Counted from the first letter of the stretch, positions 62,601 to 63,600 are shown. The stretch: DNA of 64,000 nucleotides from Choristoneura fumiferana (GCF_025370935.1 NC_133491.1:14210397-14274396), one strand, 5' to 3'. Made by a program: numbers and translations. Notes: generated by a model not told the origin, from the letters alone.

Positions 62601-62854
62601 CAGCCGACAGCCAAAAACCAAACCAACGACAACACGAACCCGCCTGAAACAACAATGGCAACGCCAACGTTGGCCACACGCCGGCAAACGTTGGCCACAT
62701 ATCCGCCAGCTTCATACAAACTGAACGCAACACAGAGCTCAGTCAAAAAGCGGACGTTAAACTTTTAGACGATGACTTCACCACGCACACGGCCATGGAG
62801 CCGCCCTTAATCACCCGCTTACCCTACAAAATGCTATTTAAGCGTGTAAAATGA
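12548..62854 (+). CDS. ens: Ensconsin/MAP7 family microtubule-associated protein, whole gene (15 coding exons)
   Basis: The gene encodes a homologue of ensconsin (MAP7 family), which binds microtubules through an N-terminal coiled coil and recruits and activates kinesin-1 through its C-terminal MAP7 domain. The coding exons I can chain are 12548-12590, 26433-26617, 35310-35512, (37748-37783 optional), 42958-43049, 44832-45014, 47766-47903, 50626-50754, 51917-52080, 53440-53810, 56475-56568, 57818-57949, 59573-59782, 60443-60547, 62088-62201 and 62583-62854. They sum to about 2.4 kb, or roughly 810 residues, close to insect ensconsin size. The identity rests on the Arg/Glu coiled coil, the FAFGSSTPRLLEP and FFWAARR motifs in exon 3, RAYSMTRLDKL in exon 5 and the ARRQRVEAIMARTR end of the MAP7 domain. 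Exons 9, 10 and 15 need one-base corrections to stay open. The acceptors of exons 6, 7 and 10 and the donor of exon 14 are the least certain parts. Confidence 0.88.
14152..14500 (+). mobile_element. 5'-truncated RTE-type LINE 3' end with 11-bp TSD
   Basis: The reading frame encodes the end of a LINE reverse transcriptase: SLKDRIRNEVMRQRTKVIDI, KWQWASHITRRTDNRWG, VLEWRPRIGKRSVGRPQTRW, then SWMRIAEDRAQWRAMGEAYV and QQW. It is followed by ATAGGCTGATGATGATGACG. This is the C-terminus of RTE-clade endonuclease/reverse transcriptases found in butterflies. ATATAACTTTA repeats at 14141-14151 and 14501-14511 are the TSD. Confidence 0.82.
14711..14870. mobile_element. SINE-A fragments, two orientations
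   Basis: It contains TGTCCCACTGCAGGGC and AAGCCTCCCC (inverted 3' end) joined to GCACTGGGCCCGCATGGGAA and GGGACGTATAATGGCTGGGATG (direct 3' end). It is a rearranged composite. Confidence 0.5.
16080..16350 (-). repeat. Interspersed repeat E, copy 1 (reversed)
   Basis: CAATGAGGGCTATCGTTTTT TGTC, GATGGCGCCACTATTGCGTG, TTACGGGCGTGAAAACAAAG and ACATTCATTGCCCCGTAACG match in reverse the copies at 49552-49835 and 59945-60330. Confidence 0.7.
17268..17450 (-). mobile_element. RTE-type LINE 3' fragment, reversed
   Basis: ATCAGCCGTAGGACGTCCAC, CGGTTGGAAGCCGCCTGCAT and TTGCCGATCTGCGGTCTCCA are the reverse complement of the LINE 3' coding end. Confidence 0.7.
18555..18798 (+). repeat. CCCCCGAC-family repeat, copy 1
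   Basis: AACCTAACCAAAAAAAAGTT GGAAAACCCCCGACTTTGTC, AACGGCTAAACCAATTTTGA TGAAA, CCACCCGTTTAAGTGC and AACACCCCTCCTTTTGCGTC GGGGGTT. Other copies are at 47393-47630 and, reversed, 40230-40505. Confidence 0.68.
18809..19107 (+). repeat. Recent direct duplication of a ~130-bp segment
   Basis: The segment from CTTCCCCGCTTTCGACGTCT to GACACCCAAACCTAATAAG occurs at 18809-18938 and again at 18951-19107 with almost no substitutions. The second copy carries ~25 extra bp (TCAATTGAATTAACAGTATA..) after ATATGCTA. Confidence 0.8.
19829..19940. mobile_element. GTTTCACC-family MITE, copy 2 (decayed)
   Basis: GACTGTTTCACCATCTATGA TGCC..GACTGCATCACATTTAAC..GAGTAGTGAAAC keeps the inverted layout. Confidence 0.55.
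20300..20615 (+). mobile_element. Helitron-like repeat with repeated CCCGTGGGAA modules
   Basis: It contains several modules of the form TTTATCCCTATCCCGTGGGAAT and CCAAATTTCA.GACTCTAAGCCCAG. The same modules, inverted or direct, occur at 6400-6610, 10370-10900, 11510-11850 and 38725-39005. Local duplication of modules within copies is visible. Confidence 0.5.
21005..21200. mobile_element. TTTCCACCAGAG/ACCTATCCTCGC family MITE
   Basis: CACCAGAGATGTGCGAGGAT, GCTTCATTTACCTATCCTCG and TAGCTCTAGTGGAAACAGC are followed by an inverted GCGAGGATAGGTAAAT. Relatives lie at 24828-24912, 28695-28825 and 58905-59050. Confidence 0.6.
22025..22160 (-). mobile_element. SINE-A 3' fragment
   Basis: ATCATCCCAGCCTATATACG and CCCACTGCTGGGCACAG through AACTTCACACACACACACCA and TTGAATTTCTTCGCAGG match the 3' half of SINE-A in reverse. 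Confidence 0.65.
23120..23405 (+). repeat. R1 interspersed repeat, near full length
   Basis: It starts AAGCTTTTATTTAGTTTCAC, contains CAGTAGTCGGATTGACTTGA, CCAGGATCGTCTCCGCAGGA and CATCGACTTGAAATTTGGTA, and ends AGTACAGTCAGCAAAAAAAG CTTGTATTAAAAATG. Copies or parts lie at 870-1165, 2885-3030, 6656-7260 (reversed), 49985-50160 and 55700-56010. Family identity beyond 'lepidopteran repeat' is not known to me. Confidence 0.7.
24484..24720 (-). mobile_element. tRNA-derived SINE (family B), near full length
   Basis: Reversed, it reads GAAGCTTGAGGTCCCGGGTT CGATTCCCGTGTCGGGG (B box) followed by a CATACAAATATTCGT-type body, then TTTGGGACTAGGTCAATTG and a TAAATA tail. A match lies at 62272-62480. Heads alone occur at 16385-16465 and 25580-25625, and a tail at 19985-20080. 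Confidence 0.7.
24828..24912. mobile_element. TTTCCACCAGAG family MITE, short copy
   Basis: CTGCGTTTTCACCAAAGATG CGCGAG and CATCTCTGGTGAAAG are inverted ends around GCTTCATTTACCTATCCTCG. Confidence 0.58.
26106..26406 (+). mobile_element. RTE-type LINE 3' end inserted 26 bp upstream of ens exon 2, with TSD
   Basis: ACCGACATAGCCCGAAGAAT to GCCTATGTCCAGCAGTGGAC and a CGGCTGACATGATGATGATG tail match the LINE at 14152-14500. It is decayed by frameshifts. Perfect 11-bp repeats AACTCTAAACC flank it (26095-26105 and 26407-26417). The 3' repeat lies within the acceptor of exon 2. Confidence 0.85.
26433..26617 (+). CDS. ens: ens exon 2: N-terminal microtubule-binding coiled coil, part 1
   Basis: The exon encodes 61 residues of highly charged helix, beginning SAEALDRARLARERREAEQ and ending RARDDDRRIQ, with a central Ala-rich turn. 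It is followed by the donor ATACAG|GTGAGG. This Arg/Glu/Gln heptad-like sequence with RKR and RRKR clusters is the lattice-binding coiled coil of MAP7 proteins. The acceptor TTCTTTTCCAG ends at 26432. The exon enters in phase 1 and leaves in phase 0. The acceptor lies only 26 nt downstream of the tail of a LINE insertion, and its polypyrimidine tract overlaps the LINE target-site duplication. Confidence 0.9.
28695..28825. mobile_element. TTTCCACCAGAG family MITE
   Basis: GGCTGTGGTTTCCATCAGAG ATGTGCGTGG and GGCTCTAGTGGAAACTCAGC, with inner TTTACCTATCCTCGCTTAGC, identify it. Confidence 0.6.
30308..30434. mobile_element. Palindromic MITE, 127 bp
   Basis: ATGCCCAGTTCACACTATTC CAGTAAAA is mirrored by TTTTACTGAAATAATGTGAA CCAGGCAT. 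Confidence 0.62.
34637..34695 (+). repeat. (TC)n microsatellite
   Basis: About 29 uninterrupted CT dinucleotides precede a Helitron-like fragment (TAGCCTATGTCACTCTCTGG..CTTTCGAATTTATAACATTA). Confidence 0.9.
35143..35287 (+). mobile_element. RTE-type LINE 3' end inserted 22 bp upstream of ens exon 3, with TSD
   Basis: GACGGATGACCTGGTTGAAG..GGTGGATACAGGCCGCTTCC..GAGGCCTATGTCC.ACAGTGGACG and a GGCTGATATGATGATGAT tail identify the family. Flanking TACCGTTCACGTTC (35129-35142) and TACCGTTCACATTC (35288-35301) differ at one base and mark a 14-bp TSD. Confidence 0.82.
35310..35512 (+). CDS. ens: ens exon 3: N-terminal coiled coil, part 2, and conserved FAFGSSTPR motif
   Basis: The exon enters in phase 0 at ...TGTTACAG|GTGGAAG and encodes VEERKRAIWEASISRRESLL, then an Arg/Glu helix, then RSAFAFGSSTPRLLEP and SAGFFWAARR. 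It ends in phase 2 before GTCAGT. The pattern ERKRAIWEA, Arg/Glu helix, FAFGSSTPR, FW is the signature of the ensconsin N-terminal domain and is the strongest identifier of the gene. The exon is very GC-rich with GC-biased third positions, unlike its introns. Frames +2 and +3 and the reverse strand also stay open here, but only as shadows of this GC-rich reading frame. Confidence 0.95.
35711..35806. mobile_element. ATATCGTCACTACTT MITE, copy 1
   Basis: ATATCGTCACTACTTAAAAA A and TTTTTTCAAAGTAGTGACGA TAT are inverted ends. Related copies are at 37149-37284 and 46761-46886. Confidence 0.6.
36041..36153. mobile_element. Palindromic MITE, GATGCTGTTTTGCAATA ends
   Basis: GATGCTGTTTTGCAATAGTG TGTTAAC mirrors GTTGACTCAGTATTGCAAAA CAGCATC, with inner TGCAATAC/GCATTGCA repeats. 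Confidence 0.6.
36287..36535. mobile_element. Nested palindromic MITE, GGCTACGTACGCACT family
   Basis: The outer arms (TATGTACGCACTATGCGGCT AACCGTGCGG and CGCGCAGCTAACCACAGTGC GTACGTAGCCT) enclose an inner hairpin 36375-36499 with similar but distinct ends (GGCTGCGTACAGACACGG / CCGTGTCTGAACGCAGCC). A single related element lies at 38305-38405. Confidence 0.65.
37149..37284. mobile_element. ATATCGTCACTACTT MITE, copy 2
   Basis: GTCACTACTTTGAAAAAATC TCGTATCT is mirrored by AGATACGAGATTTTTTCAAA GTAGTCACGAT. Confidence 0.65.
37356..37484. mobile_element. Palindromic TA-CAGTC MITE
   Basis: TACAGTCAACAGTAGAAGTG AATGAGCGGTTG is mirrored by CAACTGTTCATCTACTTCTG CTGCTGACTGTA, giving a 129-bp imperfect hairpin. 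Confidence 0.62.
37748..37783 (+). CDS. ens: Candidate 36-nt cassette microexon of ens
   Basis: The acceptor is excellent: a pyrimidine-rich run ending CCCCACTCCAG. It is followed by 36 nt and the donor ACT|GTAAGC. The length is a multiple of three and the phase is 2-2, exactly fitting between exon 3 (ending phase 2) and exon 4 (starting phase 2). Inclusion inserts STNPSDQNFFESL and then resumes with the AASTTNV of exon 4. Skipping also preserves the frame. The fit of splice sites, length and phase within an intron of this gene makes it a plausible alternatively spliced microexon. It lacks conservation or transcript support here. Confidence 0.6.
38305..38405. mobile_element. GGCTACGTACGCACT family MITE
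   Basis: GGCTACGTACGCACTATGCG GCTAACCGTGCGGTTCGAGC matches the left half of 36287-36535 and ends GCTAAAACCGCACGGTACGT AG. Confidence 0.6.
38725..39005 (+). mobile_element. Helitron-like repeat with CCCATGGGAATT modules
   Basis: It begins TACCCGCGGCTTCGTACGC, contains two AATCCCAGCG/CCCGTTGGAATATCG modules, and ends ACATACAGAATTTCATTCGAACCC. It belongs to the family at 20300-20615. Confidence 0.5.
39660..39915. mobile_element. SINE-A fragment with rearranged 3' part
   Basis: The part from TGTCCTACTGCTGGGCACAG to GGTAAATTTCAAATGTGATT is a reversed SINE-A. A (GT)n run and then AAGCCCAAGTCCTCTCATCA and GAGAGGAGGCC in direct orientation follow. Confidence 0.55.
40230..40505 (-). repeat. CCCCCGAC-family repeat, copy 3 (reversed)
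   Basis: ATCCCCGACGCAAAAAGAGG GGTGTTATAAGTTTGACCGC and TGTCGGGGGTTTCCAATTTT TTGTTGGTTAGGTTAT mark the two ends. A duplicated GTCTG tract lies inside. Confidence 0.66.
40836..40981. mobile_element. GTTTCACC-family MITE, copy 3
   Basis: TAGGGGCTGTTTCACCATCC ATTGATTAG is mirrored by CTAATCAATGGATGGTGTCA CAGCCTCTTA, with GATGCCGTCTC/GAAGGCATC inner arms. Confidence 0.68.
41000..41206 (+). mobile_element. Helitron-like short repeat, near full length
   Basis: It runs from TAGCTGTTGCCCGCGATTCC through GCGGGAACTATGCAATTTTCC and ATAAAAACTATCC to CAAACTTTCGCATTTATAATATTAGTAG. This is the complementary orientation of the copy at 598-836, and the ends CTAG..ATTATA fit that family. Confidence 0.58.
42958..43049 (+). 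CDS. ens: ens exon 4: Ser/Thr linker with conserved STTNV and APLTRRAS motifs
   Basis: The acceptor ACATGTTTCAG is followed by 92 nt that complete the Arg codon split from exon 3 and encode AASTTNVMFASAPLTRRAS and then ALHLDSETDNK. The donor is AAAG|GTAAAT and the exit phase is 1. The FW..RR..STTNV..LTRR order across exons 3 and 4 matches the region after the coiled coil in insect ensconsins. TRRAS is a basophilic kinase-type site (inference). Confidence 0.88.
43441..43462. repeat. 22-bp perfect palindrome
   Basis: TTCCCTGTGTA followed by TACACAGGGAA is a perfect inverted repeat without spacer in ens intron 4. It could be a protein-binding site or a MITE remnant. Confidence 0.6.
43634..43729. 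mobile_element. Palindromic TA-CAGTC MITE (96 bp)
   Basis: TACAGTCGAGTTCATAAACT TGTG is the exact reverse complement of CACAAGTTTATGAACTCGAC TGTA at the other end. Confidence 0.68.
44447..44593. mobile_element. GTTTCACC-family MITE, copy 4
   Basis: AGGGCCTGTTTCACCACTTG TCAACTAACTTTAAGTGTC-type arms mirror GACACTTAAAGTTAGTCGAC AAGTGGTGAAACAGGCCCTT. It is the best preserved copy. Confidence 0.72.
44832..45014 (+). CDS. ens: ens exon 5: conserved linker with RAYSMTRLDKL motif
   Basis: The acceptor GATCATTCCAG leads into a GC-rich exon in phase 1 encoding DEPDRQPAPAVWSSVARRR, then TDLVPTLPAPRAP, GRAYSMTRLDKL and SGSPSMHHLNRT. The donor is GACCC|GTAAGA with phase-1 exit. RRRTDLVPTLPAP followed by RAYSMTRLD is a conserved block of insect ensconsins. 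An internal CCCAG|GTAGAG at about 44930 resembles a donor, but using it would drop the conserved RAYSMTRLD block. The last ~90 nt and the donor recur as decayed tandem copies in the following intron. Confidence 0.88.
45222..45425 (+). pseudogene. Decayed tandem copy of ens exon 5 3' end plus donor (copy 2)
   Basis: The copy aligns with 44928-45130. The coding block RAYSMTRLDKL is recognisable as RANSITQFDKL, a ~25-bp internal segment is missing, and the downstream CACCTCAACAGGACCCGTAAGAC with its donor is retained. Shared intron sequence follows (GCGCCAC..TAGGCGGCTT..GGGA, TTTCTGCTTTGCTTTTGGTGACTGA). Donor-to-donor distance is 281 bp (45015 to 45296). No convincing acceptor with a pyrimidine tract precedes it and the internal deletion shifts the frame, so I read it as a fossil exon duplicate rather than an alternative exon. 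Confidence 0.72.
45508..45710 (+). pseudogene. More decayed third tandem copy of ens exon 5 3' end
   Basis: The segment resembles the exon 5 unit (ACCCAGGTACAGCTTCTTTC, GTTCGACAAG, CCATGCCCCATTTCAACAGG) with further insertions, and its donor is lost (the GTAAGA is replaced by an ATAATCATAAGA run). A short piece of the downstream unit (GCTTTTGGTGATTGACGCTTGTGTTCT) recurs at about 46036-46066. It lies in tandem with copy 2, consistent with successive unequal duplication. Confidence 0.55.
46761..46886. mobile_element. ATATCGTCACTACTT MITE, copy 3
   Basis: CCGTCATTACTTTGAAAAAA ATCTCGTATCTC is mirrored by GGATACGAGCATTTTTAAAA GTATTGACGATAT. Confidence 0.6.
47393..47630 (+). repeat. CCCCCGAC-family repeat, copy 2
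   Basis: It has the same order of modules as 18555-18798, ending ACACCCCTCTTTTTGCGTTG GGGGTT. Confidence 0.68.
47766..47903 (+). CDS. ens: ens exon 6: Pro/Ser/Arg-rich linker
   Basis: Of the open frames, I chose the one with strongly GC-biased third positions. It encodes PRSGDTTPGSRPASALSSAP, then PVMRRPAARKPRPASIAGTG and VNTPK, ending CCCAAAG|GTAAGC in phase 1. The only acceptor fitting phase 1 and this frame is ...TACGCCGCAG|AG, which has a poor adjacent pyrimidine tract, so the exon start is uncertain. A second open frame (SRVNTPQSRAPATRRPAPVR) starts after CCCTAG or AACCAG but has worse codon use and the wrong exit phase. The proline-rich linker is expected between the coiled coil and the MAP7 domain. 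Confidence 0.65.
48011..48393. mobile_element. 383-bp inverted-repeat element in ens intron 6
   Basis: TTTATACCTGCTGAGCTGGC AACGTTGCATTTTTGTTA is mirrored by TAACAAAAATGCAACGTTGC CAGCTCAGAAGGTATAAA. Most of the interior is also palindromic (AGAACTCTTCTTAATATA / TATATTAAGAAGAGTTCT), so the RNA could fold into one long hairpin. Confidence 0.72.
49552..49835 (+). repeat. Interspersed repeat E, copy 2
   Basis: ATTATGGCAAATATGCGTTC CGGGGCAATGAATGTCTGTG through ACAGTTTTGTCTTTCGGAAA to ACGATAGCCCTCATTGTG. The chance ORF in it mirrors the one at 16153-16347. Confidence 0.7.
49985..50160 (+). repeat. R1 repeat, internally deleted
   Basis: AAGCTTTTATATTTACAG, CCAGTGGTCGGATTGACCTG and AAGTACAGTCAACAAAAAAA GCTTGTAGTAAAAATG are R1 ends with the centre missing. 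Confidence 0.5.
50626..50754 (+). CDS. ens: ens exon 7: Pro/Arg/Ser-rich linker
   Basis: The frame is phase 1-1 with GC-rich third positions. It encodes DSQSVATTPGVSRDSTVVAA, then SVPRRPATTPRRPRPASLHV and SRP, and ends at the donor CGGCCAG|GTACGT. The matching acceptor is CCTTAGGTGGTGTAG|AC. Alternatives at GACAG|TC and GTCAG|AG put the exon in frames that do not connect. The sequence continues the basic proline-rich linker of exon 6 and repeats its PRPAS motif. Basic Pro-rich linkers in MAP7 proteins add microtubule affinity (family knowledge). Confidence 0.68.
50755..51916 (+). other. ens intron 7 (1.2 kb)
   Basis: Most of the first half is one interspersed repeat (50873-51212) beginning with a TTTAGGATTCCGGAGCCAAA-like sequence and ending with CCGACACGCTCTTGGCCGG. 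The rest shows nothing recognisable. Confidence 0.65.
50873..51212 (+). repeat. TTCCGGAGCCAAAATGGC-type lepidopteran repeat
   Basis: AGGATTCCGGAGCCAAAATG GCAAAAACGGAACCC, a (GTCTGTCC)n tract, GCTATCAATGCTAGAAAGCT GTAATTTTGCACG and CCGACACGCTCTTGGCCGG are modules of a widespread lepidopteran repeat. A fragment of its end lies at about 38170-38200. Confidence 0.6.
51917..52080 (+). CDS. ens: ens exon 8: Pro/Ser-rich linker
   Basis: The acceptor TTGTCGTCAG precedes 164 nt entering in phase 1 and leaving in phase 0 at CACTAAG|GTATGG. It encodes SAAPAPGEGKPPLARRPRPH, then DRARNSSASPGRPLSPSPAV and SKEPSQDKEVKVTK. Several SP sites (ASPGRPLSPSP) are potential proline-directed kinase targets (inference). 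The charge changes from basic-proline to Lys/Glu at the 3' end, leading into exon 9. Confidence 0.8.
52081..53439 (+). other. ens intron 8 (1.4 kb)
   Basis: It holds a 90-bp palindromic MITE with ATATCGTCAGTGG ends (52333-52422). At 53073-53095 a 23-nt stretch lies between a strong acceptor (TGAATTTTCCAG) and a GTGAGC donor, but it is not frame-preserving. Nothing else is recognised. Confidence 0.65.
52333..52422. mobile_element. ATATCGTCAGTGG palindromic MITE
   Basis: ATATCGTCAGTGGGAAGGTG AAATC and GATTTCACCTTTCCACTGAC GATAT form a 90-bp hairpin in intron 8. Confidence 0.62.
53440..53810 (+). CDS. ens: ens exon 9: Lys/Glu-rich linker, frame broken in A-rich tract
   Basis: The acceptor ATAGTTAACAG is followed by VNENKENQNTNVVNPEPIVV in phase 0, then QKVEETKPDVAAKP and repeated VEEK/VDEK/IEKVEEKK-type sequence. 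Read literally, the frame turns into Lys/Arg runs near 53668 and stops at 53791-53793. Sensible Glu/Lys sequence continues in a second frame (EKEEKKEEDKKE, about 53680-53715) and then a third (VEQKKEKSEEKK to PSQEKAEENEMTG) up to the donor GACAG|GTAATA. Each switch equals one missing base in a GAAA-type run. I infer one continuous exon with two base-level deletions, real or artefactual. With both restored it would end in phase 1, so its join to exon 10 is unresolved. Confidence 0.65.
53916..55646. mobile_element. 1.73-kb TIR element containing ~208-bp tandem repeats
   Basis: AGGTGGCCACAACGTGCCAA at the left and TGTTGTTGGGTGGCCACCT at the right are inverted ends. Inside, a unit starting GATCGTCACGTAA recurs at 54730, 54939, 55149 and 55354 (spacing 209, 210, 205), each with GTCGTATAGAAGT.TATACGAT and TATAAGAGTGCAAT. 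Degenerate units precede from ~54000. Copies 3 and 4 are the most alike. Confidence 0.7.
55700..56010 (+). repeat. R1 interspersed repeat
   Basis: AGCTTGCCCTGTTTG..GGTCCGATTGACTTGGAATT..GATTGTCTCCGCAGAACGGA..AGTATAGTCAGCAAAAAAGC TTGTATTAAAAATGC match the copy at 23120-23405. Confidence 0.68.
56475..56568 (+). CDS. ens: ens exon 10: start of the MAP7 domain (GC donor)
   Basis: The acceptor ATCGTTGCAG is followed by RHDQPSYLRRKEAKAALAER and RRRAREE. EAKAALAERRRRAREE is typical of the start of the insect MAP7 domain, the kinesin-1-binding helix. No GT donor follows within the plausible span, but AGCGGCAG|GCAAGC at 56569 is a good GC-type donor. With one extra A ignored at GAGGAAACTGG the exon would end LERQ in phase 0 and join exon 11 seamlessly (REAEEEAERQ). 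Without that correction the exon ends in phase 1. The frame otherwise runs on into the adjacent (GA)n microsatellite as Arg-Glu repeats. The exon is real, but its 3' boundary is tentative. Confidence 0.62.
56569..57817 (+). other. ens intron 10 (1.25 kb), probable GC-AG intron
   Basis: It starts GCAAGC and ends CCAGATTGCAG. The 5' part is an interrupted (GA)n microsatellite (56610-56704). A Helitron-like short repeat with a (GT)n tract lies at 56985-57110. The remainder is unremarkable. Confidence 0.55.
56610..56704 (+). repeat. Interrupted (GA)n microsatellite next to ens exon 10
   Basis: GA repeats with AGAAGA and GATTAG interruptions begin ~40 bp after the inferred GC donor. They would encode Arg-Glu repeats if read through from exon 10. 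Confidence 0.9.
57818..57949 (+). CDS. ens: ens exon 11: MAP7 domain, middle
   Basis: The exon encodes REAEEEAERQRLEEERQRRE, then EEEARELARLQREEQEEKLR and LAIE, and ends GCCATTGAG|GTGGGC in phase 0. It is an uninterrupted charged helix of the MAP7 domain. Two acceptors are possible: TTTCCAG at 57810, which needs phase 2 and adds Leu-Gln, and ATTGCAG at 57817, which needs phase 0 and fits exon 10. I prefer the second, but NAGNAG-like alternative use is possible. Confidence 0.85.
58366..58503. mobile_element. Near-perfect 138-bp palindromic TA-CAGTC MITE
   Basis: TACAGTCAAGGGCAAAGATA T.GACACGGCCAAAGTT is mirrored by AACTTTGGCCGTGTCTATAT ATCTTTGCCCTTGACTGTA, with arms over 45 bp and few mismatches, implying recent insertion. 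Confidence 0.75.
58905..59050. mobile_element. TTTCCACCAGAG family MITE
   Basis: GGCTGTGTTTCCACCAGAGA and CACATCTCAGGTGGAAACTC AGC are inverted ends, with GGAGCGAGGGTAGGTAAATT inside. Confidence 0.62.
59464..59544 (+). mobile_element. Truncated SINE-A 3' tail 28 bp upstream of ens exon 12
   Basis: GGAAACTACGGCCCAAAGCC, GTGCCCAGCAGTGGGACATA and ATAGGCTGGGATAATGATG match the last ~80 bp of SINE-A. AAATAATT occurs on both sides (59456-59463 and 59545-59552), a short probable TSD. Confidence 0.72.
59573..59782 (+). CDS. ens: ens exon 12: MAP7 domain, C-terminal part
   Basis: The acceptor AATAATTCCAG opens a 70-codon exon, phase 0-0, encoding AQQRLEREEAERKVREEAER, then QARLKEDVEKRRAAEEAERL, RREELARTEKERVARRQRVE and AIMARTRLRK, with the donor AGGAAG|GTATGG. 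The RR.R.EAIM.RTR ending is the hallmark of the MAP7 domain (kinesin-1-binding, Pfam MAP7), and this exon is the clearest C-terminal identifier. Its acceptor is preceded by a TE tail flanked by an 8-bp repeat. Confidence 0.93.
59783..60442 (+). other. ens intron 12 (0.66 kb)
   Basis: About half of it is a copy of the repeat family also seen at 16080-16350 and 49552-49835, here split by a ~105-bp insertion (60105-60210) ending in a CATTTT-type tail. Confidence 0.65.
59945..60330 (+). repeat. Interspersed repeat E, copy 3, split by an insertion
   Basis: AATTATGGCAAATATGCGTT through GGTACGGTTTTAAGG is interrupted at ~60105-60210 by a segment (TCCTGTAACACAGGGACTCC..TTTTCATTTTCATTTTTCAT) resembling a LINE 3' end with an ATTTTC tail. 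The family then resumes at TTTTGTTTTCACGCCCGTTA. Confidence 0.62.
60443..60547 (+). CDS. ens: ens exon 13: acidic tail ending in NGNADLLGL
   Basis: The acceptor TTTTGTTTTCAG and the donor GCACAG|GTATCT enclose 35 codons in phase 0-0: AEEDKNQEEEKEKQDAPPAS, then KADNGNADLLGLAAQ. The acidic run follows the MAP7 domain. The NGN..DLLG end recurs in exon 14, suggesting duplication. DLLG-type motifs resemble short adaptor/clathrin-binding peptides, but this role is speculative. Confidence 0.85.
60548..62087 (+). other. ens intron 13 (1.5 kb)
   Basis: It is AT-rich. The only recognisable repeat is a degraded SINE/LINE 3' end just upstream of exon 14 (62030-62078, exact GCCCAGCAGTGG core). No ORF of interest was found. 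Confidence 0.65.
62030..62078 (+). mobile_element. Degraded SINE/LINE 3' tail 9 bp upstream of ens exon 14
   Basis: An exact TGCCCAGCAGTGGAAG core is followed by a (AATAAT)-type tail ending at the acceptor. Flanks are too decayed to show a TSD. Confidence 0.45.
62088..62201 (+). CDS. ens: ens exon 14: Ala/Pro-rich exon ending in NGN..ADLLG
   Basis: The acceptor ATATATTCCAG precedes AEKSASAAAAAPAPAPPAPA, then NNGNVTADLLGCPTKTK. Two donors are possible. CGAA|GTCAGT (exon end 62197) has better consensus but leaves phase 2, which forces a frame of exon 15 that stops early without the acidic tail. TCA|GTACAA (end 62201) keeps phase 0 and joins TEDKQEQ of exon 15. I prefer the second by frame, with low confidence. 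The exon starts with the same Ala-Glu as exon 13 and ends with the same NGN/DLLG motif. Confidence 0.72.
62202..62582 (+). other. ens intron 14 (0.38 kb), mostly a SINE-B copy
   Basis: A tRNA-derived SINE copy (62272-62480) fills over half of this short intron. The rest is the splice-site flanks, including the acceptor TCTCGCATTTCAG. Confidence 0.65.
62272..62480 (+). mobile_element. tRNA-derived SINE (family B)
   Basis: GTATGGCCAAGTGGTTAGAG (A box) and AAGTCCCGGGGTCGATCC (B box) are followed by CCGTTGCCTAGTATC..TTTGGGACTAGGTCAATTGG and a GTGATATTTATTTATATTTA tail. It fills intron 14 of ens. Confidence 0.72.
62583..62854 (+). CDS. ens: ens exon 15: last coding exon and C-terminus, with one-base frame break
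   Basis: After the acceptor CGCATTTCAG the phase-0 frame reads TEDKQEQPTAKNQTNDNTNP then PE. The literal frame continues to a TAG at 62766-62768. One base shifted, from about 62645, the sequence reads NNNGNANVGHTPANVGHISA, then SFIQTERNTELSQKADVKLL, DDDFTTHTAMEPPL and ends at TGA 62852-62854. The second reading is more protein-like, continues the NGN motif of exons 13-14 and has an acidic LLDDDF element. A single missing A in CCTGAAACAACAATGG reconciles both. I infer the TGA at 62854 as the true stop, with the break being an assembly error or a real lesion. Confidence 0.68.
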
Positions 62855-62961
62855 GAGCTCAACGCGTATATATTGGCTGTTCTGACAGAACATCCAAACT
62901 GTAGCCCCAGTACGGTACATTCGTAGATATGGGACGATGACATTGGCCGTATTGTCTAAAG

Positions 62962-63084
62962 CCGAGTTTAGACTTGCAAGAAAAATCGTGCAAGTTGCAT
63001 TACATTGCGGCGACACACTCGTTGGCTTTACGGCCTCTCAATGTAATGCAACTTGCACGATTTTCCTTGCAAGTCTAAACTCGG
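62962..63084. mobile_element. 123-bp palindromic MITE in the ens 3' UTR
   Basis: CCGAGTTTAGACTTGCAAGA AAAATCGTGCAAGTTGCATT ACATTG is mirrored by CAATGTAATGCAACTTGCAC GATTTTCCTTGCAAGTCTAA ACTCGG, with one indel over ~46 bp. It lies between the stop codon and the poly(A) signals. Confidence 0.72.
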
Positions 63085-63392
63085 TCATCTTATACCATGA
63101 GATAGAAAGAAGTGCAAACGGCTGGGACGATAGGGTCTCGTATTTCAGCTGGCTCTTGTTAAGCACAAATCGATTGTAAGTTGTATGAGGTACGCGGAGG
63201 TTTGTTTTGTTACGCGAGCAATTTATGAAGAAGTTTAGTTAGCACCAAGCTAGCCGTTCGTGAAAGTAATTATTTTATTTATTTAGCTAGTTTCCTTTGT
63301 TTCTGTCTTATATGCGGAAAAAACGTGCCTTCGATAGGTAGTTGTTTTTAATAAATTTTGTTATTCGGTGCTACAATAGATTCCTTTGAAAC

Positions 63393-63398
63393 AATAAA
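63393..63398 (+). terminator. Proximal poly(A) signal AATAAA
   Basis: AATAAA lies about 540 bp after the inferred stop codon. It could give a shorter 3' UTR. No strong GT-rich downstream element was assessed. Confidence 0.4.
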
Positions 63399-63578
63399 AT
63401 TTTGATAGACTTAGGAGTGTTGTGAAGAATATCAATGAAATGTGTCTGGTAGATTCGGTAAACTGTATGTTGTGGTGATGACTCGAGTTGAATGACATTA
63501 AAAGATTGTACAGCCAATATGTATGCCTTGGGAAACAGTCTGGGTATCTGCTTCTCTTATTGTATACATGTAATATTC

Positions 63579-63584
63579 AATAAA
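63579..63584 (+). terminator. Distal poly(A) signal AATAAA
   Basis: TTCAATAAAGTATGTAATAA is a canonical hexamer about 725 bp after the stop, followed by TG-containing sequence. It is the best candidate for the main 3' end of ens. Confidence 0.5.
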
Positions 63585-63600
63585 GTATGTAATAATACAT

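Larger units (their letters stand above)
62855..63600 (+). other. ens: ens 3' UTR with palindromic MITE
   Basis: Downstream of the stop there is no further coding signal. The UTR includes a 123-bp palindromic element (62962-63084) and ends near AATAAA motifs at 63393-63398 and 63579-63584. Extent is inferred from the poly(A) signals. Confidence 0.6.
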
